Part shown: one piece after another, positions 8,164 to 18,297 of the stretch | Numbering within the stretch: position 1 is the first letter of the stretch | Layout of the letters: each line of letters opens with the position of its first letter | Source of the DNA: Hyphomicrobium sp. | Lineage (GTDB): Bacteria > Pseudomonadota > Alphaproteobacteria > Rhizobiales > Hyphomicrobiaceae | DNA length: 64,000 bases | Direction of reading: 5' to 3' | NCBI GenBank assembly: GCA_019751875.1 | Contig: JAIEMV010000016.1 | Coordinates: forward strand, 49,498-113,497 | Program-made: the position numbers and the translations under genes | Notes under the pieces: model-generated | Databases searched by the model: none | What the model saw: the letters and a program-made list of their open reading frames with translations, nothing else | What the model was told of the DNA's origin: nothing

Positions 8164-9792
8164 TCAGATCGGAACCTGGAGTGCGCGGCCCTTGGTGGTT
8201 TTTGCGTTCTTCAACCACATAGCAACTAGCAAGCGCGTGATGGTCACGGCTGCAAAGACCGACGTGAGAATGCCGAGCGAGAGCGTGACAGCGAAGCCGC
8301 GTATCGGGCCGGAACCCAGCCAGAACATGATGAGCGCCGCGACAAGCGTCGTCAGCTGACTGTCGAGAATGGTAACGATCGCCCGCTGAAAGCCGCCGTC
8401 TATCGCGGCAATGGCCGTTTTGCCGAGACGGAGTTCTTCGCGGATGCGCTCGTAGATCAGAACGTTGGCGTCAACCGCCATGGCAATGGTCAGCACGAAG
8501 CCGGCAATGCCGGGCAGCGTTAGCGTGGTGCCGATGGCGGACATGAGCGCGAGAATGAGGATGCCGTGAACCAAGAGGCCGATGACGGCATAGACCCCAA
8601 AGGTGCCGTAGACGATCACCGTCAAGATCAACGACAAACCAAGCCCGATAATGCCGGCGCGCAGGCCAGCTTCGATCGAATCGGCACCGAGCGACGGACC
8701 GACGGTGCGTTCCTCTACCACCGTCAACTTGGCGGGAAGGGCACCCGAGCGGAGCTGAATGGCAAGATTGTTGGCCGACTCGACCGAGAAGTTGCCGGAG
8801 ATCTGTCCAGTGCCGCCGAGGATCGGCTCGCGGATGACCGGGGCGGAAATGACCTTGTCATCAAGCATGATGGCAAACGGACGTCCGACGTTCTCCTGCG
8901 TGTACTTGCCGAACTTGCGTGCACCCGAAGTGTTGAAACGGAAGGAGATGATCGGTTCCGTCGTGCGCTGGTCGAAGCCGGGCTGGGCGTCTTCCAGATC
9001 ATCGCCCGGGACGATCGAGGCTTCCTGCAACAGGTATTCGGCAGGCGCGCCGCGTTCGGTGTCTGTGCTGGCGTAGATTTTGTAGCCTAGCGGAATGCGG
9101 GTGCCGCGAGCCTCATCTGGTCCGAGCGTCGGGTGCACCGCGTGGAAGGACAGCTTGGCCGTTTGACCAATCAGCTCCTTCAATTGGCGCGTGTCGCTGA
9201 GGCCCGGGTACTGGACCAGAATGCGGTCCTTGCCCTGGCGGACGACCGTCGACTCTGCCGTCCCCAACGCGTTGACACGGCGATTTACGGTCTCGATCGA
9301 CGCAGTCGTGGCGTTCGTCAATCGCTGGTCGAAGCCCTGGGCCGTCGGCGTAATTGTAAATTGGTTGTCTCCGACTTTCGCGACAACGAGATCGTTGCCC
9401 GCGGTGCCGAGAATGGCATTGCCAATCGGCGAGACCAATTTTTTCAGTTCAGTCTCGGCGCGCGCGGCATCCTCCGGTTTCACAAGAGTGACTTTGACCG
9501 AGCCGCCGTCCACGCCGATGGCGGAAAAGCCGATCTTGGCTTCGCGCAGCGAAGCGCGCGCGGCATCCTGCACGCCCTGAAGCCAATCCTTGCTGATCTC
9601 ATCCTGATCGAGCGCCAAGAGAAGGTGGGCACCGCCGCGCAAGTCCAAACCTAAGGGCATCTGGCTTTTCGGCAGGAAGTCCGGCCAGCCGGCGAGGCGC
9701 TCCTTGGAGACGAAGTTTGGAAGAGCGAACAGAATCCCAGCGGCCACCGTCAAAAGAATCGCGATGATTTTCCAGCGTTCGAAGTGAAGCAT
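8164..9792 (-). CDS. secD: Protein translocase subunit SecD
   Basis: Inner-membrane protein of 542 residues, partner of SecF. It has an N-terminal span (about 8-26), the block PLGLDLRGGAHLLL (about 46-59), a large periplasmic region (about 60-365) with the P1 head, and a C-terminal RND-type core with five spans including DANVLIYERIREE. The periplasmic head engages emerging preproteins and the core uses proton flow. It lies between yajC and secF, all on the minus strand. Confidence 0.96.
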   Translation of the reverse strand: MLHFERWKIIAILLTVAAGILFALPNFVSKERLAGWPDFLPKSQMPLGLDLRGGAHLLLALDQDEISKDWLQGVQDAARASLREAKIGFSAIGVDGGSVKVTLVKPEDAARAETELKKLVSPIGNAILGTAGNDLVVAKVGDNQFTITPTAQGFDQRLTNATTASIETVNRRVNALGTAESTVVRQGKDRILVQYPGLSDTRQLKELIGQTAKLSFHAVHPTLGPDEARGTRIPLGYKIYASTDTERGAPAEYLLQEASIVPGDDLEDAQPGFDQRTTEPIISFRFNTSGARKFGKYTQENVGRPFAIMLDDKVISAPVIREPILGGTGQISGNFSVESANNLAIQLRSGALPAKLTVVEERTVGPSLGADSIEAGLRAGIIGLGLSLILTVIVYGTFGVYAVIGLLVHGILILALMSAIGTTLTLPGIAGFVLTIAMAVDANVLIYERIREELRLGKTAIAAIDGGFQRAIVTILDSQLTTLVAALIMFWLGSGPIRGFAVTLSLGILTSVFAAVTITRLLVAMWLKNAKTTKGRALQVPI

Positions 9793-9869
9793 TGGGGGTC
9801 ACTCTGTTGGTCGTGGGCGCGCCTGCGCGAGCGCAAGGCACGAGTAATTTGGACGGCGGCGATGAGAGG

Positions 9870-10208
9870 TCAGGTCGATTCCTTGACCGGTTCACCTTTC
9901 GCGCGAACATCCATCAGCGTCGACCGAAGGATGCGGACGCGCAGCGTTTCGGAGAGTTCAACTTCGATCTCGTCGGAGCCTTCCGACACCTTCGTGACTT
10001 TGCCGACCATACCGCCCGAGGTGACGACGGTATCTCCGCGGCGAACCTTCTCGACCAGTTCCTTGTGCTGCGCGGCGCGCTGCGACTGCGGCCGAATGAC
10101 GAGAAAATAGAAGATGAGGACCATCAGCAGCATAGGGATCAGGAGGCCCGTGAACGGGTCCGGACCTGCCGACGGTGCGCCTTGCGCGAAAGCGGGATCG
10201 ATGAACAT
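9870..10208 (-). CDS. yajC: Sec translocase accessory subunit YajC
   Basis: Protein of 112 residues with one membrane span (PMLLMVLIFYFLVIRPQ, about 24-40) followed by the YajC signature (RPQ..RAAQHKELVEKVRRGDTVVTSGGMVGKV). It binds SecDF in the inner membrane. The start at 10208 (MFIDPAFAQG) is chosen because it gives the usual short N-terminus with a GAGGA-like site upstream; the longer open frame overlaps the divergent gene. It is the first gene of the yajC-secD-secF unit and is divergent from the DUF815 ATPase. Confidence 0.93.
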   Translation of the reverse strand: MFIDPAFAQGAPSAGPDPFTGLLIPMLLMVLIFYFLVIRPQSQRAAQHKELVEKVRRGDTVVTSGGMVGKVTKVSEGSDEIEVELSETLRVRILRSTLMDVRAKGEPVKEST

Positions 10209-10460
10209 TCGGATCGTGTCCTCTTCTTCGCCGGCTTGGTCGAGCCGGACCTCATGAGACGTGCGGAAAGCAAACAAGCGGCGCTGCGGGGTCAGATAAC
10301 CCCACCTTGCCGCCACTCCAAGGAAATTTCGCGCGACTATAGTGTCCGTCGCCTGCTTTGCAACCTGATCAGGATAGGCGAAAACCCTTGCCCGGAGCGC
10401 GAACGGCGGCGCAAGCGGCGGCTGGCACTGATCAAACAAAGAAACCGGAGATTCAATCAC

Positions 10461-11336
10461 ATGGGAGCCAAGGCGCAAGATGTTGATCTGGCGACGCTCC
10501 TGTCTCGCGTTGCCGATGCCTTGGAACGGCTGACGCCTTCAGCACCCGCGCCGGTCGATTTCGCGATGGCCGACGCGTTCGTCTGGCAGGGCGGGTCCGG
10601 AGTGTTCGAGCCCGTCATGAAGGTCAATCGCATTCCGCTCGCCCTGCTCACGGGGATCGATCTGGTAGCGGACCAGCTCCTGGCCAACACCCAGCGCTTT
10701 GCGCGGGGGTTGCCCGCGAATAACGCGCTGCTCTGGGGCGCGCGCGGCATGGGCAAATCAAGTCTGGTCAAAGCCGTCCATGCAGAGGTGGCCGCCGATC
10801 ACGTCCACAGGCTGAAGCTCGTCGAGATCCACCGGGAAGACATCGCCACGCTGCCCAGTTGTCTTGCGGCGCTCAAGGCGGCGCCGTTCCGCTTCATTGT
10901 TTTTTGCGACGACCTCTCGTTCGACAAAGACGACACGAGTTACAAATCTTTGAAGGCGGTGCTCGAAGGCGGCATCGAAGGGCGGCCGCTGAATGTGCTT
11001 TTCTATGCGACGTCGAACCGACGGCATCTCATGCCGCGCGACATGGTCGAGAACGAACGCTCGACCGCCATCAATCCAGCTGAGGCGGTGGAAGAAAAAG
11101 TATCGCTTTCGGACCGTTTCGGCCTTTGGCTCGGGTTTCACAATTGCACGCAAGATCAGTACCTCGGCATGGTGAGAGACTATACGCGGTACTACGGGCT
11201 TGATGCCGATCCTGTTGAAGTTGAAAGCAACGCGCTGGAATGGAGCGCGACCCGCGGCGCGCGTTCGGGCCGCGTGGCGTGGCAGTTCATTCAGGATCTG
11301 GCCGGACGGCTCGGCGTCACGCTTGACCGCGCTTGA
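10461..11336 (+). CDS. DUF815-family AAA ATP-binding protein
   Basis: Predicted P-loop ATPase of 291 residues. The ATG at 10461 follows GGAG by about 10 bases. A helical N-terminus (1-85) leads to Walker A GARGMGKSS (about 94-102), a Walker B-like strand FIVFCDDLSFD (about 142-152), and a sensor region VLFYATSNRRHL (about 178-189). This arrangement and the length match DUF815, whose role is not established. The gene is a common neighbour of yajC in alphaproteobacteria. It is transcribed divergently from yajC and ends in a terminator shared with nlpD. Confidence 0.88.
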   Translation: MGAKAQDVDLATLLSRVADALERLTPSAPAPVDFAMADAFVWQGGSGVFEPVMKVNRIPLALLTGIDLVADQLLANTQRFARGLPANNALLWGARGMGKSSLVKAVHAEVAADHVHRLKLVEIHREDIATLPSCLAALKAAPFRFIVFCDDLSFDKDDTSYKSLKAVLEGGIEGRPLNVLFYATSNRRHLMPRDMVENERSTAINPAEAVEEKVSLSDRFGLWLGFHNCTQDQYLGMVRDYTRYYGLDADPVEVESNALEWSATRGARSGRVAWQFIQDLAGRLGVTLDRA

Positions 11337-11352
11337 CCACTGGGAACATGGA

Positions 11353-11386
11353 AAGGGCCACACCTTCGGTGCGGCCCTTCTATTTT
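11353..11386 (+). terminator. Terminator between DUF815 and nlpD genes
   Basis: Stem AAGGGCCACAC (11353-11363) pairs with GTGCGGCCCTT (11369-11379) apart from one A:C mismatch, with loop CTTCG, then CTATTTT. It lies between two convergent genes and could stop transcription in both directions. Confidence 0.8.
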
Positions 11387-11404
11387 GCTGTCGTGCGGCG
11401 GCGT

Positions 11405-12769
11405 TCAATTTGTTTCGAGATAGCTCGTCGGATCGACCGGCGTCTGATCGCGGCGCACCTCGAAATGGAGTTGCGGCTGATCGACGGCACCGGTCTTGCC
11501 GGCTTTAGCGATCACCTGTCCGCGACTGACACGGTCTCCGCGTTTGACGAGAATTTCGCTGGCATGGGCGTAGGCGGTGACGAGGCCGTTATCGTGCCGG
11601 ACCAGGATGAGATTGCCATAGCCCTTCAACTCGTTGCCGGCATAGGCGACGGCTCCATTCTCAGCCGCATGCACATCGGTTCCCAGAGGCACGGAAATGT
11701 TGATGCCGTCGTTATGGGTGCCGTCGTTGCGCGGACCAAAGCCGGCAATGACGCGGCCCTTCACCGGCCAGCGCAGCTTGCCGTCGGCGACGGAGCCGGA
11801 GGCAGGGCCAGCGACCGCTGCGGCCGTGGTGGCGTCGAGGGCCGCAACCTTCTTTTCCTCGCCGGCGCCAGAATTCAAGATTTTCGGCGGGGCAGACGGT
11901 GCCGTCGGCTCCATCGGAAGCGGGGGCACGTTGGCGGTGACGGGAGGCTGTGCCGGCGGCGGTGACAGCACGGGTGGAGATGACGGCGTGGACGGCGCTT
12001 CTGCAAGCACGGCGCCCGCGACGCCGGGCACTTTGAGCACGGTGCCTGGCTTCACGCGGCGCACATCAGCGATTCCGTTGTAGCGCTGCAAGTCGTCGAG
12101 TTTCACCCTGTTCTGGCGGGCCACATTGTAGAGACTATCGCCGGCTTTGATCGTGTAGGAGCCGGTCCAGTCGGCAGGCGGAGGTACAGCCGCGACAGTT
12201 ACCGGCGGCGCGGGCCGCGGACGGGCTGCCACCTTGCCTGACGGCAAAGCGAGTTTCTGGCCGGGCTTGAGCGACGGTGAGGTCAGGCCGTTGACGCGCA
12301 TGAGTTCGTTCAGCGACACGTTGTGCCGCTTGGAAATACCATAGAGCGTGTCGCCGCGCTGGACTTCGACTTCCTGACCGCGTTCTTCGGCGGGGACGGG
12401 CGGCGGGGCAAAGGATGTCGCCGGCGCTGCCGCGGCGCGTGTCGGGCCGCGTGCCGGGGCGACACGTTCAGATTCGAAAGCCGGTGGCGGGAGGGTGGCG
12501 ACCTCAATGCTCTTCTGGGCCGGCGGGGGATCGTAGGCCTCCGCAACTGGCGGCGGGTTCGCAACCGGATCGGCACCCAACGCGGAACGCTCGTTGGGAG
12601 AGATGGCGCCCGTCTGCGGATCATTAAAGTTGGCGGACGCCGGAAAATCGAACCGCGCGATGTCGGCACTGCAGCCGCCGACAGCGAGTGCTGCAACGGC
12701 GGTGATGATTGGTAAACGGCTGCCGACAAATCGGCGGCCGGAGGACCCGGAACGCAGGAAACTGGACAT
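11405..12769 (-). CDS. NlpD-like lipoprotein, LysM and degenerate M23 domain
   Basis: Lipoprotein of 454 residues: signal with lipobox AVGGC (lipidated Cys33), disordered Pro/Ala-rich stretch, LysM repeats at about 134-177 and 205-249, a second Pro-rich linker, and a LytM/M23 domain from about 335. The metal site is degenerate. The usual H-x-x-x-D reads N-D-G-I-N (353-357), and the final H-x-H reads Q-L-H (433-435). Like E. coli NlpD and EnvC it should therefore not cut peptidoglycan but activate an amidase during division. Start 12769 (MSSFLRSG) has an AGGTG site 5 bases upstream; a GTG 9 bases earlier is the alternative. A CtrA-type box lies just upstream. Confidence 0.9.
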   Translation of the reverse strand: MSSFLRSGSSGRRFVGSRLPIITAVAALAVGGCSADIARFDFPASANFNDPQTGAISPNERSALGADPVANPPPVAEAYDPPPAQKSIEVATLPPPAFESERVAPARGPTRAAAAPATSFAPPPVPAEERGQEVEVQRGDTLYGISKRHNVSLNELMRVNGLTSPSLKPGQKLALPSGKVAARPRPAPPVTVAAVPPPADWTGSYTIKAGDSLYNVARQNRVKLDDLQRYNGIADVRRVKPGTVLKVPGVAGAVLAEAPSTPSSPPVLSPPPAQPPVTANVPPLPMEPTAPSAPPKILNSGAGEEKKVAALDATTAAAVAGPASGSVADGKLRWPVKGRVIAGFGPRNDGTHNDGINISVPLGTDVHAAENGAVAYAGNELKGYGNLILVRHDNGLVTAYAHASEILVKRGDRVSRGQVIAKAGKTGAVDQPQLHFEVRRDQTPVDPTSYLETN

Positions 12770-12811
12770 GGTACGCACCTCACTACCTACGATCCATTAA
12801 CCGTTAAGCGG

Positions 12812-12827
12812 TTAACGGGGCCTTAAC
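12812..12827 (-). promoter_or_regulatory. Candidate CtrA binding site upstream of nlpD
   Basis: TTAA at 12812-12815 and TTAAC at 12823-12827 are separated by exactly 7 bases, and the preceding G makes the site symmetric, so TTAA-N7-TTAAC reads on both strands. It starts 42 bases upstream of the chosen nlpD start. An inverted repeat TTAACCG/CGGTTAA (12797-12815) overlaps it. CtrA is the cell-cycle master regulator of alphaproteobacteria; binding is predicted, not shown. Confidence 0.6.
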
Positions 12828-13056
12828 GGCCGCCGCAGGCGCCCACTTTTTGAAGATGCCCACCCGGTGGTGCCAGGAAAGCTGAACCCGATCCCCACCC
12901 TACTGAGAGCCCCCCGCGCGATGCTCCTCGAAGCGCTTCGCGCTCCGCGACATCACGCCGATCTCCAGGATCGGGTTCATGAAATGCTCGTAATGGACGA
13001 TTGTGCGTTGAGAACGGAGAAATTACGCCGAACTGACGACATTTTCGGCCGCGCGA

Positions 13057-13854
13057 TCAACGCACGCTTTTCACCGGTTTGGTCGCGCCGATCGGATCGG
13101 AGAAGTGGGCCGAGAGATGCTCGCGCATCGCGTGATGTGTGAGATCCATCGATAGTGGCGTGATGGAGATCGCACCGTCGGCGATGGCGCGCAGATCGGT
13201 GCCTTCGGGCGGATCGGATTTGCGCCGGTCGAAGGCGAACCAGAAATAGGCATCTCCCCAGGGATCGCGGCGGGCTTCGATATCGAGGCCCTGATCGCGG
13301 CGGCCCTGGCGCGTGAGACGGATTTCGCTCACGGCATCGGGTGCAAGGTCTGGATAATTGACGTTCATCAGCACGCCCTGCGGCCAGTCTTGCGCCATCA
13401 GGCGTTCGACGATTTCGGGGCCGTAGGTCATCGGTGTCTTCCAGTGCTGGAGACCCTCTTTGTCAAAGCCGAGCGTGAGGCTCATGGCGATGGAGCGGAT
13501 GCCGACAAGCGTGCCTTCCATGGCGCCGGCGATGGTGCCGGAGTAGGCGACATCCTCGGCAAGGTTGGCGCCGTGGTTGATGCCGGACAGGATGAGGTCG
13601 GGCGCTTTGTCTTTCAGGACGTGGCGCACGCCCATGATCACACAATCGGCCGGCGTGCCGCGGACGGCGAATGCGCGCTCGCCGATTTCCCGATAGCGCA
13701 GCGGCACCTGCAATGTGAGCGCGTGCGAGGCCCCGGACTGGTTCATTTCAGGTGCCACGATCCAGATGTCGTCCGACAGTTCGCGCGCGATGGCATGCAG
13801 CACGGTCAGTCCGTGTGCGCCCGCGCCGTCGTCATTGGTGATGAGGATCCGCAT
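13057..13854 (-). CDS. surE: 5'/3'-nucleotidase SurE
   Basis: Cytoplasmic metal-dependent nucleoside monophosphate phosphatase of 265 residues. It shows the SurE hallmarks: ITNDDGAGAHG at the N-terminus (metal-binding Asp8, Asp9), the NQSGASHALT block near 38-47, and LSGINHGAN near 88-96. Length is normal. The gene follows serS on the minus strand after a short hairpin-forming spacer. In many relatives a pcm gene lies between surE and nlpD; here there is only non-coding sequence. Confidence 0.96.
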   Translation of the reverse strand: MRILITNDDGAGAHGLTVLHAIARELSDDIWIVAPEMNQSGASHALTLQVPLRYREIGERAFAVRGTPADCVIMGVRHVLKDKAPDLILSGINHGANLAEDVAYSGTIAGAMEGTLVGIRSIAMSLTLGFDKEGLQHWKTPMTYGPEIVERLMAQDWPQGVLMNVNYPDLAPDAVSEIRLTRQGRRDQGLDIEARRDPWGDAYFWFAFDRRKSDPPEGTDLRAIADGAISITPLSMDLTHHAMREHLSAHFSDPIGATKPVKSVR

Positions 13855-13869
13855 TATATCCGTTTATCT

Positions 13870-13902
13870 CCCTCTTCCCAATTTCCTTCAATGGGGAGAG
13901 GG
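13870..13902. repeat. Hairpin between serS and surE
   Basis: An 11-bp inverted repeat, CCCTCTTCCCA (13870-13880) with TGGGGAGAGGG (13892-13902), with one G:T wobble and an 11-base loop. There is no T-run, so it is more likely an mRNA stability or spacer element of the repetitive intergenic type than a terminator. Confidence 0.5.
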
Positions 13903-13906
13903 GACG

Positions 13907-15472
<1,566 letters not shown>

Positions 15473-15502
15473 TCAAGACGCCGCCGACCTGATCGCCCGG
15501 TT

Positions 15503-16309
15503 CTACTTTCCGGCAGGTTGCTCGGCCGGCGGGTTGGCGAGCTTTTCGGCGCGGGCGACGGCCAGGATAGAAAGCTCGTAAAGCAGCACCGTCGGCAGCG
15601 CCATGATCAACATGCTGAGCGCGTCGGGCGGGGTCAGCACGGCGGCCACCGCGAAAACAGCTACGATGGCGTAGCGGCGGCCCGCGCGCAGGGTTGCGGC
15701 CGTCACGATGCCGGCGCGGGCGAGAAGCGTCAGCACCACTGGTAGCTGAAAGCAGATGCCGAAGCCGAAAATCAGCGTCATGATGAGGGACAGGTATTCC
15801 GACACCTTGGGCATCAGTTCGATGGTGGCGGGACCTTCGGAGGACGAGGTTGCCGCGAGGCCGATCGAGAACTTGATCAGGATCGGCATGGCGATGAAAT
15901 AGACCACCGCTGCGCCCAGAACGAAGAAGAGCGGTGTCGCGATCAGGTAGGGCAGAAACGCCTGCCGCTCGTTCTTGTAGAGGCCCGGTGCCACGAATTT
16001 GTAGATCTGCGTGGCCACGACGGGAAACGAGAGGAACGCCGCGCCGAACATGGCGAGTTTCAAGTGCGTGAAAATCTGCTCGAGGAAGTGCGTCGCGATC
16101 AGGCGCACGTGATCCTGGCCGGACACCCAGACATAGGGCCACACAAGGATCTGGTAGATGTGACTTGCGATGGTGAAGCAGAGAAGGAACATCACGAAGA
16201 ACGCGGCCACGGCCCAGATCAGCCGCGAGCGCAACTCGATCAGATGATCCATCAGCGGCGCCTTGGAGGCGTCGATCTCGTCCTGGCCCTCGCTCACGCG
16301 TTCCTGCAT
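15503..16309 (-). CDS. tatC: Sec-independent translocase TatC
   Basis: Inner-membrane receptor of 268 residues for twin-arginine preproteins, with six membrane spans. The N-terminal MDHLIELRSRL (about 19-29) is the conserved TatC cytoplasmic start, and the block GAAFLSFPVVATQIYKFVAPGLYKNER is typical. It begins 4 bases after the tatB stop in a tatA-tatB-tatC unit. The C-terminal tail after the last span is short and polar. Confidence 0.96.
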   Translation of the reverse strand: MQERVSEGQDEIDASKAPLMDHLIELRSRLIWAVAAFFVMFLLCFTIASHIYQILVWPYVWVSGQDHVRLIATHFLEQIFTHLKLAMFGAAFLSFPVVATQIYKFVAPGLYKNERQAFLPYLIATPLFFVLGAAVVYFIAMPILIKFSIGLAATSSSEGPATIELMPKVSEYLSLIMTLIFGFGICFQLPVVLTLLARAGIVTAATLRAGRRYAIVAVFAVAAVLTPPDALSMLIMALPTVLLYELSILAVARAEKLANPPAEQPAGK

Positions 16310-16313
16310 CGGG

Positions 16314-16745
16314 TCAGGCTCCCGGCTTGGGTGGTGATGCCGGCTCGGGCGACGCCGGCACGTCAGCCGACCCCTGCGGCGCGGGCAGTTCCAGCTTTTC
16401 CGGCGGAGGGGTCAGCTCGGCTGTTGGCGGCGGCGCTTCCACGGCGTCGCGGGCGGCGCTGACAGACGCGTCGGCTGCTTTCACGGTGTCGTTGACGGCC
16501 CGTTCAGCCTCATAGGTGGACTTGGCGAATTCCTGGCGGATGCCGTCCAGTTCTTTGCGCAGGTTGTCCATTTCCGCTTCACGCATGGCGTCATCGAAAT
16601 GGCGCTTGAACTCGTTCGCCTGCCGGCGGAGCGCTCCAGCGTACTTGCCGAGCGTGTTGAAGAACACAGGCAAGTCCTTGGGGCCCACGAATATGAGGAC
16701 CACCACGGCGAGGATCAGAAGCTCGCTCCAGCTGATCTCGAACAT
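16314..16745 (-). CDS. tatB: Sec-independent translocase TatB
   Basis: Protein of 143 residues that forms the substrate receptor with TatC. The N-terminus (MFEISWSELLILAVVVLIFVGPKDLP) is the TatB membrane span plus hinge with the conserved Glu8 and Gly21-Pro22. An amphipathic helix (about 25-75) and a Pro/Ala-rich tail follow. It lies between tatA and tatC. Confidence 0.95.
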   Translation of the reverse strand: MFEISWSELLILAVVVLIFVGPKDLPVFFNTLGKYAGALRRQANEFKRHFDDAMREAEMDNLRKELDGIRQEFAKSTYEAERAVNDTVKAADASVSAARDAVEAPPPTAELTPPPEKLELPAPQGSADVPASPEPASPPKPGA

Positions 16746-16777
16746 CTCTTCAGCCCGCCTCGGCTCGCAGGCGCGGT

Positions 16778-17005
16778 TCAGCCGCTCTTCGTGGTGTCGC
16801 GGCGGGTTTCGTTGGCACGTGCGTCATGTTCGAGCGTGCGCGGGCCATCGCGAGACGGCTCAGGCGCCTCGTCTTCCTGCATGCCCTTCTTGAAGCTCTT
16901 GATGCCCTTGGCCACGTCGCCCATGAGCGTCGAGATCTTACCGCTTCCGAAAAGCAGCACGACGACGAGCAGCAGCAGCAGCAGATGTGTGGTTGAGAGA
17001 CCCAT
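16778..17005 (-). CDS. tatA: Sec-independent translocase TatA
   Basis: Pore-forming Tat subunit of 75 residues: membrane span [19 protein letters not shown], the FG hinge (FGSGKIS), then the amphipathic helix ([17 protein letters not shown]) that defines TatA. I use the ATG at 17005 because it places the span at the N-terminus as in all TatA proteins; the longer frame would add 13 basic residues. First gene of tatABC, about 110 bases downstream of an unrelated ABC ATPase gene. Confidence 0.95.
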   Translation of the reverse strand: MGLSTTHLLLLLLVVVLLFGSGKISTLMGDVAKGIKSFKKGMQEDEAPEPSRDGPRTLEHDARANETRRDTTKSG

Positions 17006-17117
17006 GACTTTGGTAATCCTTTTGGCGACCGCGCTGCGTGTCACAATCGAGAGGTGTTATCGCAAACTGGTGACACCTGGGCAATGCCGGACGCCCCTGA
17101 CATATCGGTAAGGTTGC

Positions 17118-18251
17118 CTAGCCCTCGGCGGGGGCAGGAAACACGAGTGCACGGCTGACATCCACTTCGATGCCGACTTCGCTCCCCTTCGGCCGCATCC
17201 GGCCTTCGTGCGTCCGCACGCGGAGCGGTGCATCAAAGCCTTGCACGCCGACTTCCAAGAGCGCGATGTCACCTAGAAACTTGGCGTGCAAGATGCGTCC
17301 CGGCAAGCCCCTGCCCGGCTCGGTGACGCGAATGCCGCGCTCCCTCAGCCCAAGGATCGCCACGTCGCCTTCGGCCACGCCGGGTGCCGTGACGCGGCCG
17401 ATGGGCGTATCAATGGCGCCGGCCTTGGCGCGATAGGCAATCTCGTTGATCTCGGAAAAAAGACGGGCGACGAACAGCTCCGAGGGATGATCATACAGGT
17501 CCTCTGCCGTCCCCGTTTGCACGATGAGACCTTGGCGGAGAACGGCGATCCGGTCTGCCAGTCGCATGGCCTCTTCGGGATGATGGGTGACGATCATCGC
17601 GGTGGCGCGGGTCTCGCGCAGAAGCGCGAGTGTCTCCTCCTGCATGCTATCGCGCAGCTGCACGTCGAGACCGGAAAAGGGTTCGTCCATGAGGAGCACG
17701 GCCGGACGCGGGACGATGGCGCGGGCGAGCGCAACGCGTTGCTGCTGTCCCCCCGACAAGATATGCGGATAATCGTCACTCATGTGCGCAAGGCCAACCC
17801 GCGTGAGCATGGCGCGGGCTTCGCGCTCGGCTTCCCTGCGCGGCAGGGCTTTCAAACCGAACGCCACGTTCTCGATGATCGTGAGATGCGGGAAAAGCGC
17901 GAAGTCCTGGAACATGAGCCCGACGCTGCGTTCCTCAGGCGGGACGAAGCGCGAGGGACCGGCGACCTCCTGGCCGTTGATGAGGACGCGGCCGGCGGTG
18001 GGGCGTTCGATGCCGGCCGCGAGGCGGAGAAGCGTGGTCTTGCCGCAGCCGGACGGCCCCAGAAGGCAAACGACTTCGCCGGGCGCGATGGAGAGCGAGA
18101 CATCGTGCAAGGCAAAGGTGTCGCCGAAGCGGCGCTCGACGTGTTCGAACGACAGACTGGCAGCGAATGTCGCCGCCGCACGCCGAGGTGTGCCCGTGGC
18201 GGCGAGCTGCGTCGTGTCATGGCTGTTGATATCGGGAGAACTCGCGCTCAC
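17118..18251 (-). CDS. Orphan ABC transporter ATPase with TOBE domain (FbpC/PotA type)
   Basis: ATPase of 377 residues of the importer class. Walker A GPSGCGKTT, a Q-loop region MFQDFALFPHLT, signature LSGGQQQR, Walker B LLMDEPFSGLD and a switch His (VTHHPEEA) are present, and the C-terminal third looks like a TOBE regulatory domain. The sequence around the Q-loop resembles ferric iron and polyamine importers. I use the GTG at 18251 (SASSPDINS...), because the longer frame runs back over the scpB end. No permease or binding-protein gene is near, so it is an orphan subunit; the substrate is unknown. Confidence 0.85.
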   Translation of the reverse strand: MSASSPDINSHDTTQLAATGTPRRAAATFAASLSFEHVERRFGDTFALHDVSLSIAPGEVVCLLGPSGCGKTTLLRLAAGIERPTAGRVLINGQEVAGPSRFVPPEERSVGLMFQDFALFPHLTIIENVAFGLKALPRREAEREARAMLTRVGLAHMSDDYPHILSGGQQQRVALARAIVPRPAVLLMDEPFSGLDVQLRDSMQEETLALLRETRATAMIVTHHPEEAMRLADRIAVLRQGLIVQTGTAEDLYDHPSELFVARLFSEINEIAYRAKAGAIDTPIGRVTAPGVAEGDVAILGLRERGIRVTEPGRGLPGRILHAKFLGDIALLEVGVQGFDAPLRVRTHEGRMRPKGSEVGIEVDVSRALVFPAPAEG

Positions 18252-18297
18252 GGTTTGTCTTTCGCAACGGCGCGCGAGAGTTGCCTCGCGCTCCGGA

